From assembly GCA_942490645.1 (NCBI GenBank), contig CALNXN010000011.1:376339-440338 (forward strand): DNA of 64,000 bases, read 5' to 3'. A program made the position numbers and the translations under genes. The notes below the pieces were generated by a model. It did not search any database, was not told the DNA's origin, and worked only from the letters and a program-made list of their open reading frames with translations. This document shows, piece after piece, positions 16,965 to 25,909 of the stretch (position 1 is its first letter; every line of letters begins with the position of its first letter). Source of the DNA: CALNXN01 sp942490645. Its GTDB lineage: Bacteria; Pseudomonadota; Alphaproteobacteria; Rhodobacterales; Rhodobacteraceae.

Positions 16965-18881
16965 ATGAAATGGATTGTACGACTGATCGGGATCATCGTG
17001 GTGATCGCGGCCATTGGGGTCGGGGCTTTGTTTTTTCTACCGGCAGAGCGTGTGGCGCAGATTGCCGCGGATCAACTGCGTAACGCGACGGGCCGCGATG
17101 TTCAGATCAAGGGTGACGTTGGGCTGACGTTCTGGCCCGTGCTCGGCGCCCGTGTCGATGGGTTGGAAGTCGGAAACGCCGACTGGTCAGCACAAGGGCC
17201 TATGCTGTCGGCTGACCGTGCCGCGATTGGTGTCGACGCGATGAGCCTGCTGCGGGGCGATATACGTATCACCAACATCGAGGCGTCCAGCCCGACCATT
17301 CGGCTGGAGCAGCGGGCGGACGGGCGTGCCAGTTGGCAATTCACTGATGCCAGCGGTGCAGCACAGATCGAGACGGCCACCACGCCCGAACGTGCACCGC
17401 GCCCGATCAGCATCGAACGTCTCAACGTCACCAATGCGACACTTATCTATGATGCCGAAGGCTCTGATCTGGTGTCTTACGAGGGGGTCGACCTGACGTT
17501 GGATTGGCCGGACCGATTGGGCGCAGCGACTGTGTCGGCGGTGTTGCGCCCGACCTCAGATGCGGTGAATGTGACTGCCGAAATCGGTGGGTTCGCGGGG
17601 TTTATCACGGGTCAGGTGCAGCCAATCGATCTGCAAATCCGCAATGCAAGCGGCTCCGTTGCACTGGTGGGACGCGCCAGCACTGACGGCTCCGTTGCGG
17701 GTGATCTGCGCGTCCAGACCAACAGTACCGCAGGTTTCTTGCAGGCTCTTGGCCTGCCGCGCGCTGAGTTGCCCAAAGGGTTGGGGCAACAGATTACCCT
17801 TGCTACCGCGCTGACCTTAACCGCAGATCGGCAGTTGGCTTTGCGCGCGATCGACGCCGATTTGGGCGGTAACCGGTTGACCGGGGCCGCGGATATTTCT
17901 CTCAATGGCATCCCACAGGTGAATGCACAGCTTAATGCGGGTGCGCTGGATTTGTCCGGCAATGAGACCGAAACGGCAGCGTCCGGCGGATCCGGAGCGC
18001 CCGGGTGGTCTGCTGATCCGATAGACGCCAGCGGATTGGCCGCGTTCAACGGCGAAATTGCACTGCGCGCGGACAGCATTGATTTGGGGTCCGTTCGGTT
18101 GGGCCCGACCCGCACACTTTTGCGCAACGAAAACGCACGCATGGTGTTCGAATTGCGCGAAGTTTCGGCATATGATGGCGCGGTTACCGGTGAATTTGTG
18201 ATCAACAACCGCAGCGGCTTGTCGGTGGGCGGTAATTTGGCGGCGCGCGGCATTCAGCTTCAACCGCTGTTGCAGGACACCATGAATGTGTCTCGCCTGA
18301 CCGGCCAAAGCGATGCCGATTTATCTTTTCTTGGGTCCGGTGGATCCGTGGATGCGATCATGCGCTCTTTGTCGGGATCAGGTGCGATGAAGATGGGCCG
18401 GGGCACGATCGAGGGTATTAACCTTGATCGATTGATGCGGTCCGGAAGTGTGAATGGCGGCACCACAGTTTTTGACAGCCTTGGGGCGACCTTCAACATC
18501 CAGGCAGGTGTCTTGAGCAATCAGGACCTACTGCTTTTGCTGCCGAATTACCGCGCGGAAGGCGCCGGTGCGGTCAATTTGGGGGCGCAGACGCTGGATT
18601 ATGTTTTCACGCCTGTCGCAACGCGTGCGAACAGTGGTGAAGGGATCGCAATCCCGGTCCGGATTTCCGGCCCATGGGCGAACCCTTCGATCAGGCCTGA
18701 TCTGCAGGCCGCCATCGATCTCAACCTCGCAGCTGAAAAAGAAGAGCTCAAGCAGAAAGCCCGAGACAAGGTCACGCAAGAACTTGGGCTTAGCGTTCAG
18801 GACGGGCAATCCACAGAGGATGCGCTCAAAGACAAGGCAGAGGATGCGATCAAAAAGAAGCTGTTCAAGCTTTTTGACTAG
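16965..18881 (+). CDS. AsmA family protein
   Basis: About 638 residues, with an N-terminal membrane helix (KWIVRLIGIIVVIAAIGVGA) and a long beta-rich periplasmic body. The N-terminal AsmA domain includes AADQLRNATGRDVQIKGDV. The C-terminal AsmA_2 region includes FLGSGGSVDAIMRSLSGSG and ends in a charged helical tail. AsmA-like proteins are bridge-like lipid carriers of the envelope. The start at ATG 16965 is preferred because GGGAG (16953-16957) is 7 bases away; the ATG at 16959 is too close. The frame is open far upstream, antisense to rimO, and that part is not coding. Confidence 0.9.
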   Translation: MKWIVRLIGIIVVIAAIGVGALFFLPAERVAQIAADQLRNATGRDVQIKGDVGLTFWPVLGARVDGLEVGNADWSAQGPMLSADRAAIGVDAMSLLRGDIRITNIEASSPTIRLEQRADGRASWQFTDASGAAQIETATTPERAPRPISIERLNVTNATLIYDAEGSDLVSYEGVDLTLDWPDRLGAATVSAVLRPTSDAVNVTAEIGGFAGFITGQVQPIDLQIRNASGSVALVGRASTDGSVAGDLRVQTNSTAGFLQALGLPRAELPKGLGQQITLATALTLTADRQLALRAIDADLGGNRLTGAADISLNGIPQVNAQLNAGALDLSGNETETAASGGSGAPGWSADPIDASGLAAFNGEIALRADSIDLGSVRLGPTRTLLRNENARMVFELREVSAYDGAVTGEFVINNRSGLSVGGNLAARGIQLQPLLQDTMNVSRLTGQSDADLSFLGSGGSVDAIMRSLSGSGAMKMGRGTIEGINLDRLMRSGSVNGGTTVFDSLGATFNIQAGVLSNQDLLLLLPNYRAEGAGAVNLGAQTLDYVFTPVATRANSGEGIAIPVRISGPWANPSIRPDLQAAIDLNLAAEKEELKQKARDKVTQELGLSVQDGQSTEDALKDKAEDAIKKKLFKLFD

Positions 18882-18911
18882 CTTTGCCGCCCACCTGCGA
18901 CCGAGCCCGCA

Positions 18912-20408
18912 TCAAAACGTCTGATCGTAGTCCCCAACGTTTGGTTCTGTTCGGATAACGGCATCGATATCAGCAAAGATGGCGCGCAATTCGTCTTCGC
19001 TTTCAGGGCTTTCGCAGACGACCACAAGGTTTGGCGTGTTTGATGACGCGCGCACCAGCCCCCAAGCGCCATTGTCCAAAATCACACGTGCCCCGTTCAC
19101 GGTCACGACCTCTTTGATCGCGCGGCCGGCGATTTTTTCGCCTGCATTTGCTTTGGCCGACAGTTTGTCCACCAGACGCGAAAGAGTGTCGTATTTTTCG
19201 GTATCAGCACAATAGGGCGACATCGTTGGCATGGAATACGTCTTGGGAAGCGCTCTGCGCAAGTCGGACATCGACATCGTGGGGTTGCGATCCATGAGCT
19301 TGCAAATCTCGACGGCTACGCGCATTCCGCAATCATATCCGCGTCCAATCGGCTCGGCCAAGAAGTAATGTCCGGACTTTTCAAATCCGGCAAGAGCCCC
19401 GATCTCTTTCACCCGGCGTTTCATATGGCTGTGGCCGGTCTTCCAATAATCGGCTTTTATGCCATGCTTCTTCAGTTCCGGATCAGATGCAAACAGGCCG
19501 GTCGATTTTACATCAGCGACAAAGGTTGCGCCGGGAAAGAGTTTCGCCAAATCACGGGCCATGATCACGCCGACCTTGTCCGCAAAGATCTCCTCGCCCT
19601 CGTCGTCCACAACGCCACAGCGGTCGCCATCTCCATCAAAACCGAGCGCGAAATCCGCTCCTGAGGCTTTCACGGAAGCCGACATGTCGTGCAACATTTC
19701 CATAGCTTCGGGGTTCGGGTTATAGTGCGGAAAGTTGTAATCCAGCGTATTGTGGCTTTCGACGACTTCGACGCCCAAGCGCCGGAACAGATCTGGCGCA
19801 AACGCGGATGCCGTTCCATTCCCGGTGGCGCACACCACTTTGAGTTTGCGCGTCATTTTGAAATCACCAACCAGATCATCGAGGTAAGCCTCGCGTACCC
19901 CGTCGACAAATTCATATGAGCCGCCGGAACGCTGTTGCCCTTCGCCATTGAGCACGATCTCACGCAGTTCAGACATCTCGTCCGGACCATGCGTTAAAGG
20001 GCGTTCGAAGCCCATTTTCACACCTGTCCAGCCATTGGGATTGTGACTTGCCGTCACCATGGCAACTGCGGGGGCATCCAAGTGAAATTGCGAAAAATAT
20101 GCCATCGGGCTCAGGGCCGGGCCAATATCACGCACCTTGATACCTGCTTGCATCAGGCCCAACATCAGCGCGTTTTTGATCGACAAGGAATAGTCGCGGT
20201 AGTCATTCCCAACAGCGATAACCGGTTCAATGCCGCGTCTGTGCATTTGCGTCCCAAGGCCCAATCCGAGCGCAGTGATGCCTGGAAGATTGATGTCGTC
20301 CGGGTACTTCCAACGGGCGTCATACTCGCGAAACCCAGTAGGTGTGATCATGGCGTCGCGCAAAAATTCCCACGTGTTCTGGGCAACGGTCGAAGCAGGT
20401 TTGGTCAC
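18912..20408 (-). CDS. Phosphomannomutase/phosphoglucomutase
   Basis: A 498-residue alpha-D-phosphohexomutase. The phosphoserine loop TASHNPNGWTG has Ser121, the Mg-binding loop GFDGDGDRCG has Asp258, Asp260 and Asp262, and the sugar-binding GFEKSGHYF loop follows. It interconverts the 1- and 6-phosphates of mannose or glucose and supplies precursors for surface polysaccharide. The location directly after kdsA and the capsule genes on the same strand fits that role. Confidence 0.92.
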   Translation of the reverse strand: MTKPASTVAQNTWEFLRDAMITPTGFREYDARWKYPDDINLPGITALGLGLGTQMHRRGIEPVIAVGNDYRDYSLSIKNALMLGLMQAGIKVRDIGPALSPMAYFSQFHLDAPAVAMVTASHNPNGWTGVKMGFERPLTHGPDEMSELREIVLNGEGQQRSGGSYEFVDGVREAYLDDLVGDFKMTRKLKVVCATGNGTASAFAPDLFRRLGVEVVESHNTLDYNFPHYNPNPEAMEMLHDMSASVKASGADFALGFDGDGDRCGVVDDEGEEIFADKVGVIMARDLAKLFPGATFVADVKSTGLFASDPELKKHGIKADYWKTGHSHMKRRVKEIGALAGFEKSGHYFLAEPIGRGYDCGMRVAVEICKLMDRNPTMSMSDLRRALPKTYSMPTMSPYCADTEKYDTLSRLVDKLSAKANAGEKIAGRAIKEVVTVNGARVILDNGAWGLVRASSNTPNLVVVCESPESEDELRAIFADIDAVIRTEPNVGDYDQTF

Positions 20409-20436
20409 TGATTAAGGCCTTGTTATTCGTTCAAAT

Positions 20437-21270
20437 TCAGAAGGTTAAGGGGCGTGATTTCGCCAAAACATCGAACTGCATCAACGTATCAATAAGATTG
20501 GGCATTTGATCAAGATAGATCATGTTGGGGCCATCACAGGGCGCATTGTCAGGGTCTTGGTGCGTTTCCATAAAGATAGCAGCCACGCCAATAGCTGCGG
20601 CGGCCCGCGCCATGACGGGGGCGAATTCGCGTTGACCGCCGGACGAGCCGCCGCGTCCGCCGGGTTGTTGCACGGAGTGCGTTGCATCCATCACCACGGG
20701 GTATCCCGTTTGAGCCATCTGTGGAAGCGACCGCATGTCTACGACCAGCGTGTTGTACCCAAATGTAGTGCCGCGTTCCGTCAAGAGAATCCGACGGTTT
20801 CCGGTGCTCTCAATTTTGCTGACAATGTTTTCCATTTCCCAAGGCGCAAGAAACTGACCTTTTTTGACGTTGATTGCAGCGCCTGTCTTTCCTGCGGCCA
20901 ACAGCATGTCGGTCTGACGGCACAGAAAAGCGGGGATTTGGATAATATCGACAGCTTCGGCGGCTATGGCGCACTGTGCTTCGGTGTGTACGTCAGTGAT
21001 CACCGGCACGCCGTTGGCTTTGCCCACTGACTGCAAGACTTTCAGTCCCTCATCAATTCCCATTCCACGCGCACCGGACAGAGAGGTTCTGTTTGCCTTG
21101 TCATAAGACGCCTTGAAAACGTACTGGGCCCCTGCGGCATCGCAGATTTCCTTCATACGCCCAGCTATCATCTGGGCGTGATCTTGGCTCTCGAGCTGGC
21201 ACGGACCCGCGATAACGGTAAGCGGGCGATCATTGCCAATCCGAAGGTCGCCAACTGTAACTTGTGTCAT
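20437..21270 (-). CDS. kdsA: KdsA, 3-deoxy-8-phosphooctulonate synthase
   Basis: A 277-residue KDO-8-phosphate synthase that condenses phosphoenolpyruvate with arabinose 5-phosphate. Family motifs are IAGPCQLESQDHA near residue 20, FKASYDKANRTS near 53, and the C-terminal METHQDPDNAPCDGPN. KDO is needed for LPS core and for KpsC/KpsS-made capsule linkers. The gene starts 1 base after the stop of the KpsE-like gene, so its expression is tied to capsule export. Confidence 0.95.
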   Translation of the reverse strand: MTQVTVGDLRIGNDRPLTVIAGPCQLESQDHAQMIAGRMKEICDAAGAQYVFKASYDKANRTSLSGARGMGIDEGLKVLQSVGKANGVPVITDVHTEAQCAIAAEAVDIIQIPAFLCRQTDMLLAAGKTGAAINVKKGQFLAPWEMENIVSKIESTGNRRILLTERGTTFGYNTLVVDMRSLPQMAQTGYPVVMDATHSVQQPGGRGGSSGGQREFAPVMARAAAAIGVAAIFMETHQDPDNAPCDGPNMIYLDQMPNLIDTLMQFDVLAKSRPLTF

Positions 21271-21271
21271 A

Positions 21272-22969
21272 TTAAGATGTTACCTGCTCACGAAGGATAG
21301 ATGCTGTCAGAGATATCATCAGATAGGCACCACCAAAGATCAAGAAGGCCAGAATCGTGTTTTCGAAACTGCGCGGATAGGTCGCCTCTTCTGGTGGGAC
21401 GGGTTCGACGCTTGTGGTCAGGTAGCGGACTTGGCGGTTGGCTTCCATGCGCGTTTGTTCCATTTGCTGAAGCGCAGATTGCAAAAGCATATCGCGCGTG
21501 GCGAGGTCAGCCTGCGCCATTTGTATCCGAACAGACAATTGAGCAAGCGAGTTTTCGCCTTGGCTTGCATCGGTCATCTTGTCTTTCAACTGCGTCAAAA
21601 GCTCGTTCAAGCGACGCACATCGCCGCGCGCTCCGTCGACGCGCGATTGGTTCGGACGCGCGTTGTCCAAAAGCGCCGCGAGTTGCAATTCCTTCTCCTG
21701 CAATTGCAATTCCACATTGTTGATCTGTGCCCTCAGTCCCGCAATTACCGCCTCGGGATCAAGAGTTGCGCCTTCGATCTGGAGGTTCACAAGCGCTTCT
21801 TGCGCGGCACGCCGTTCCATTTCGGCTTTTTCGAAACTCGCCTCCGCGTCTGCCATCTGATCGCCCCGTTTTTGCTGACTGAGCGAATTGACCCGATCCT
21901 CGGCATAGCGGATCAGGGCGTCGCTCATCTGCGCGCTCACGGCCGGGTCTGCGGCGATCACTTCCATCCGAAGCACACCTTCGGTCGGATCATATCCAAC
22001 TTTGATGTTCTTCTTGTAGACTTTGTAAGCTTGTTCGTTGGTCGGATTTTCGTCGAGGCGTTGGATTGGGTCGATCATCTCCTGACTGAAATGCGACTTG
22101 AAGCCAACATCCCCATTCAACCGCAGCATCGCGTCTTTGGATTGAAGATAGGACTGAACGGCGATGCTGTCTTGTGACGTTGCAAATTGCGTTCCCGACA
22201 GCAACCCACCAATGCCACTACCACCCTGATTGTCAGCCTGCAGAATCAAGAATTCCGACTTGGTGGCGTACATTGGCGTGGCGATCTTGTAGAAATACCA
22301 GCCAGCGACGAAAGTGGGCAGCATGACAAAAAACGCCAACCGCGCCAAAAGCAGACCCATTTTGCGACGACGGCGACGGGTGATGTCGCGCTGGATGTCC
22401 GAAATATCACGGTTGCGTCGATCTGCCGGACTAAGTTCAGTCGAAGGCAGTGTTTCTTGTCCTGCGGGGACTGTTTGCGGCAATTGAACACGTGCCGATC
22501 CCGCGCCCCCTTCTTGTTTTTGCAGGCCTGCCAGCGCGTCGGGCGCGCCGCCTTCGTGTTGGTCGCCCCCCGCCTGCGGCACAACCAACTCCAGCATGTT
22601 CGAGCGCTGGAACGGATCAATTCCCATTTCCCGCAGCTTGCGCACTGCGTCGAAATCAGAAGTTGGCGCAATGCCGTGTTTTTGGGCGACCCGGCGCGCC
22701 ATTCTCAGTTGGCGGCCCGTCAGGCCTTCCTTGCGGATGGAGTCCAAATCTGCATGTTGCCCGGCCGGTTTGGCTGTTTGGTCTCGCACTTCTGGCGTGC
22801 CAGTTGGCACGTCTTTTTGGTCCTGCGCCGGAGCGGGTGTTTTGGCTTGACCTTGCACGTGTTCGTCGTCGGATACACGCCCGCGCGCCACCGGATCCGC
22901 TTGGGCGGACGTGGGTACGGACGCACTGCGCCGGATGCGGAATTTTCTAGCCTTGGGTTTCGTAGTCAT
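21272..22969 (-). CDS. KpsE-like capsule polysaccharide export inner membrane protein with long N-terminal extension
   Basis: About 565 residues. It has a Q/P/D-rich cytoplasmic N-terminal extension (about 1-200), TM1 around 204-227 following an R-rich stretch, and a long periplasmic coiled coil (roughly 350-480). A C-terminal TM helix follows PPEEATYPRSFENTILAFL. This is the polysaccharide co-polymerase/KpsE topology, coupling the ABC exporter to the outer-membrane channel. The extension makes it clearly longer than classical KpsE (about 380 residues). The start at 22969 overlaps the end of kpsT by 23 bases. Confidence 0.85.
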   Translation of the reverse strand: MTTKPKARKFRIRRSASVPTSAQADPVARGRVSDDEHVQGQAKTPAPAQDQKDVPTGTPEVRDQTAKPAGQHADLDSIRKEGLTGRQLRMARRVAQKHGIAPTSDFDAVRKLREMGIDPFQRSNMLELVVPQAGGDQHEGGAPDALAGLQKQEGGAGSARVQLPQTVPAGQETLPSTELSPADRRNRDISDIQRDITRRRRRKMGLLLARLAFFVMLPTFVAGWYFYKIATPMYATKSEFLILQADNQGGSGIGGLLSGTQFATSQDSIAVQSYLQSKDAMLRLNGDVGFKSHFSQEMIDPIQRLDENPTNEQAYKVYKKNIKVGYDPTEGVLRMEVIAADPAVSAQMSDALIRYAEDRVNSLSQQKRGDQMADAEASFEKAEMERRAAQEALVNLQIEGATLDPEAVIAGLRAQINNVELQLQEKELQLAALLDNARPNQSRVDGARGDVRRLNELLTQLKDKMTDASQGENSLAQLSVRIQMAQADLATRDMLLQSALQQMEQTRMEANRQVRYLTTSVEPVPPEEATYPRSFENTILAFLIFGGAYLMISLTASILREQVTS

Positions 22970-23606
22970 AAAGCTGTTTTGCCTCTTCCAAGGTGTCGAA
23001 CATGATGAACTGCCCATTGACCAGTACGGCCGCAGATCGGGCAAATTTCTCAAGCGTTTGCGCCTGATGTGACACGATTATGATTGTTGTGGTGCGCAGC
23101 CGTTCTTGCAGAATCTGGCCGGCACGACGATTGAATTCCACATCTGTGGTGGACGGCATGCCTTCGTCGATAAGATACATATCGAAATCCAGCGCCAGCA
23201 TCAGCGCAAAGGAAAACCGCGCGCGCATACCCGCCGAATAGGTGCCCAAAGGCTGATCAAAGTATTCGCCAAGATTGCAAAGCCAACGGCAAAAGCTTTC
23301 GACATAGTCCGGATCCAGGCCATAAAGCCGAGCAATATAACGACTGTTTTCCATAGCGGACACCTTGGAGATTACACCCCCCATGAATCCAAGAGGGAAA
23401 GAGATGTTGCATCCGCGTCTGATCTCGCCCTCGTCGGGCTTTTCCAGACCTGCCATCATGTTGATAAGCGTGGTTTTGCCAGTGCCATTCGGAGCAAGCA
23501 CACCAAGCGAATTTCCAAGTTCCACGCGAAAAGTGACCCGGTCAAGGATCACCTTGTGCTGGGTCCCAGTCCAAAAGGACTTTGACACGTTTTCGAACTC
23601 AAGCAT
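22947..23606 (-). CDS. KpsT-like capsular polysaccharide ABC transporter ATP-binding protein
   Basis: A 219-residue ABC ATPase of the KpsT type. Walker A is APNGTGKTT (residues 38-46, with the usual first Gly replaced by Ala), the signature region is LGTYSAGMRARF and Walker B is MYLIDEGMPS. It would power export of a group 2-like capsule polysaccharide. The cognate KpsM permease is not in the window. The start at 23606 (MLEFENVSKSFW) follows GGAG with a 6-base spacer. Confidence 0.88.
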   Translation of the reverse strand: MLEFENVSKSFWTGTQHKVILDRVTFRVELGNSLGVLAPNGTGKTTLINMMAGLEKPDEGEIRRGCNISFPLGFMGGVISKVSAMENSRYIARLYGLDPDYVESFCRWLCNLGEYFDQPLGTYSAGMRARFSFALMLALDFDMYLIDEGMPSTTDVEFNRRAGQILQERLRTTTIIIVSHQAQTLEKFARSAAVLVNGQFIMFDTLEEAKQLYDYETQG

Positions 23607-23652
23607 CAACTGCTCCGGTTTCTGCTTCGTGGTCCGGCTGCCCGGTTGGTGC

Positions 23653-23669
23653 CCTCTGTTTACCAGAGG
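23653..23669. promoter_or_regulatory. Inverted repeat upstream of the capsule export operon
   Basis: A perfect 6-base palindrome CCTCTG-TTTAC-CAGAGG, 47-63 bases upstream of the kpsT start, in the 258-base gap between kpsT and the permease gene. An operator or a leader hairpin is possible. No other gene is supported in this gap. Confidence 0.4.
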
Positions 23670-23864
23670 TGTGTTAAGAGAGTATTCGCTTACTTTGGCA
23701 TTATTATGTCTTATCGGGAAACAAAAGCGCAACCTGCGGTGTTGACCGAAACCAGTTCACCGGCCACTTACCGCCGGAATGTCGACGTTTCGCCGTTGCT
23801 CGATTGTTTGCCAAGGGGCGACAGTGTGGGTGATGGCTTTGATGTGAGGCTCTTCAATCGCGCT

Positions 23865-24884
23865 TCAGGCGATGGTTTGCCATGCCAGACCGGCAATGAT
23901 GGCACCGATCAATGCGAACCCAAGATATGCCGCGAACACACGTGGTTTGACCAAGGCCCAGACAGCAATGGCCGCAGGTATGCAACTGACGCCGCCTGCG
24001 ATCACAAACGACATCGCCGCACCTGGCGCCATGCCTTGGGCCAGCAACGCATCAACGAGTGGGACGGCTGCGTACCCGTTCAAATACGCCGGCGCACCGA
24101 CCAAAGCGCCCATCACAATTGGCCAGACCCCTTCGCCGCCGAGCAGACCCGCAATCCATTCCGCAGGCACGTACCGCAACATCAAAGCTTCGACCACATA
24201 GGCCAGCGTCAGCCACTTCAGCAAAAACAACGCGTTCTCCATCGCTGTATCGCGGAATGTTTCGCGGCGCGCAGGTTCTGACCAGAACGACCAAACGGGC
24301 GCGCCAGAGAACGGTTTCTTGACGCCACAACACCCGCCCACAGCAGGGCGCGCGCGCAGCGGATCGGCAAAGACGGCGGAGCGCGCGAAAAGCATTGTGC
24401 CGACGCCGCCAAAAACGCCCAGCGACACCGCGGCCGCTGCCTTGGCCAAGGCGAAATCAAACCCCAAAGTGCCGGACGTGATCGCAAACATGGCCGGGTC
24501 CATCAGTGGGGATGCCAGCCAAAACGCCATAACAGCGGCCAATGGGGCGCCAACGGCCAAAAGCGCGGCGATAAACGGGATCACCTCACAACTGCAAAAG
24601 GGCGACAACCCACCCAAAAGAGCTGCCAGAACGATCATCCGGAGTTGATTGCCTTCAAAAGCCTTGGCCAAAAGCGTTTCGGCCCCACTCGCCTTGAGGT
24701 ATGCCACAGCCAACACCGCAAAGGCGATAAAGGGCGCGGTGCTCCAGACGGCTTTGGCCGCAAAGACAACGGTTTCCACGAAGTGTGCGCTGTCGAGCAG
24801 ACCCACCAAGGCCAGAAGCAAGGCTGTGAACACCCACGCATTCGGGCGCAGTCGGCGGGGTGGGGTGGTGGTTATGTCAGCCAT
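23865..24884 (-). CDS. Predicted permease of the ArsP/DUF318 (UPF0718) family
   Basis: About 339 residues with 8-10 transmembrane helices. The family motif SPFCSCEVIPFIAALL is in the first half, and a second glycine/alanine-rich half follows, including VGAPAYLNGYAAVPLVDALL. Members include the organoarsenical exporter ArsP, but many are uncharacterised. A cytoplasmic loop has paired cysteines (GGCCGVKK). The start is 24884 or 24890, overlapping the stop of the ArsR gene, so the pair is translationally coupled and probably induced by a metal(loid) or thiol ligand. Confidence 0.82.
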   Translation of the reverse strand: MADITTTPPRRLRPNAWVFTALLLALVGLLDSAHFVETVVFAAKAVWSTAPFIAFAVLAVAYLKASGAETLLAKAFEGNQLRMIVLAALLGGLSPFCSCEVIPFIAALLAVGAPLAAVMAFWLASPLMDPAMFAITSGTLGFDFALAKAAAAVSLGVFGGVGTMLFARSAVFADPLRARPAVGGCCGVKKPFSGAPVWSFWSEPARRETFRDTAMENALFLLKWLTLAYVVEALMLRYVPAEWIAGLLGGEGVWPIVMGALVGAPAYLNGYAAVPLVDALLAQGMAPGAAMSFVIAGGVSCIPAAIAVWALVKPRVFAAYLGFALIGAIIAGLAWQTIA

Positions 24885-25215
24885 GATCATGTGCTTTCGT
24901 TGGTGTGTCTGCACAGCATTCTGTCAGCAAGAACTCTGACAGGCTTTGCAATTCTTTGTAGGCGATGGCCGCGCATATGATGCTGCGGCCTTGTTTCATC
25001 TGCGCGACCAGACCGGCCGACGTCAGGATCTTCATGTGGTGTGTCAATGTACTGCCGGACACGCCGGTGCGTGTCGCCAGATCGCCAATGCTCAAACCCT
25101 CCGGTCCAGCACGTACCAGCGCGCGCAACACGGACAGACGTTGTTCAGACCCCAAAGCGGCAAACTGACTGGCGGCCAAGGTAAGAGGGTCGGGGGAGGG
25201 CGATTCTATTTTCAT
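24877..25215 (-). CDS. ArsR family winged-helix transcriptional regulator
   Basis: A 112-residue ArsR/SmtB-type repressor. The recognition helix region is LATRTGVSGSTLTHHMKIL, and a wing follows in AGLVAQMKQGRSIICAAI. Cysteines at SIICAAI and in the C-terminal TECCADTP are candidate ligand residues; the canonical ELCVCDL of ArsR is absent, so the inducer is not predictable. The start at 25215 (MKIESPSPD) is where the family sequence begins. It probably represses itself and the downstream permease. Confidence 0.88.
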   Translation of the reverse strand: MKIESPSPDPLTLAASQFAALGSEQRLSVLRALVRAGPEGLSIGDLATRTGVSGSTLTHHMKILTSAGLVAQMKQGRSIICAAIAYKELQSLSEFLLTECCADTPTKAHDHG

Positions 25216-25227
25216 ATTTCTAGTTTT

Positions 25228-25274
25228 ATCGAAATGATACCGTAATGCAATGATTATTCGATAAACATCGAAAT
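25228..25274. promoter_or_regulatory. Candidate ArsR operator: palindrome and direct repeats
   Basis: Directly upstream of arsR there is a perfect inverted repeat TTCGAT-AAAC-ATCGAA (25257-25272). Two copies of ATCGAAAT occur, at 25228-25235 and 25267-25274. The position between the divergent arsR and uracil-DNA glycosylase genes suits an autoregulatory operator. Confidence 0.55.
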
Positions 25275-25318
25275 GAAGGGGCTGGCTTTTGGTGATCGGC
25301 CTATTACGTTGCCCGGTG

Positions 25319-25909
25319 ATGAAAGACATCCGCCCACAGATCAGCGCCTGCACGCTTTGCGCCGAAAGGTTTGCGGCGACACCAACGGGTCACGCCCCGC
25401 GCCCAGTCGTGTGGTTTGACCAAAGCGCGCGCATTTTGATCGCAGGGCAAGCGCCGGGCGCGAAAGTGCATGCGTCGGGCCGTCCGTTTACCGATCCGTC
25501 CGGAGACCGTCTGCGCAGTTGGATGGGAATGGATGTGCCAACGTTTTACGACCGCAGGCGTGTTGCAATCGTCCCAATGGCGTTTTGTTTTCCGGGTTAC
25601 GACGCCAACGGCGCAGACCTGCCGCCGCCGGCAATTTGTGCACAGACATGGCGCGCGCAGGCATTGGAAACCTTAGCCGACATTCGCCTGACCATCGTGA
25701 TCGGGGCCTATGCGATGCGGTATCATCTGGGTCGCAAGATGCCCGTCACTCGGGCGGTGCGTCAGATGGATCAGCATGGCGCGGGCATCTTTGCCTTGCC
25801 TCATCCAAGCTGGCGCAATACCGGGTGGATCAAGAAAAACCCTTGGTTTGAGGCGGATGTTTTGCCCGAACTCAAAACCCGTGTGGCGGAGGCTCTGAAT
25901 GGAACTTGA
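25319..25909 (+). CDS. Uracil-DNA glycosylase family protein
   Basis: A 196-residue COG1573-type uracil-DNA glycosylase. The active-site motif 1 region is GQAPGAKVHASGRPF followed by DPSGDRLRSWMG, and motif 2 is LPHPSWRNTG. The N-terminal CTLC pair plus Cys in FCFPGYD and ICAQ could form the Fe-S site seen in families 4 and 5, though the spacing was not checked against a model. It excises uracil or other damaged bases from DNA. The stop overlaps the start of the SseB gene by 11 bases. Confidence 0.82.
   Translation: MKDIRPQISACTLCAERFAATPTGHAPRPVVWFDQSARILIAGQAPGAKVHASGRPFTDPSGDRLRSWMGMDVPTFYDRRRVAIVPMAFCFPGYDANGADLPPPAICAQTWRAQALETLADIRLTIVIGAYAMRYHLGRKMPVTRAVRQMDQHGAGIFALPHPSWRNTGWIKKNPWFEADVLPELKTRVAEALNGT

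Noticed and set aside
23706..23864. Plus-strand frame starting MSYRETKAQPAV, considered as a kpsM remnant
   Set aside because: No similarity to KpsM or other permeases, no ribosome-binding site, and it runs antisense into the permease gene.
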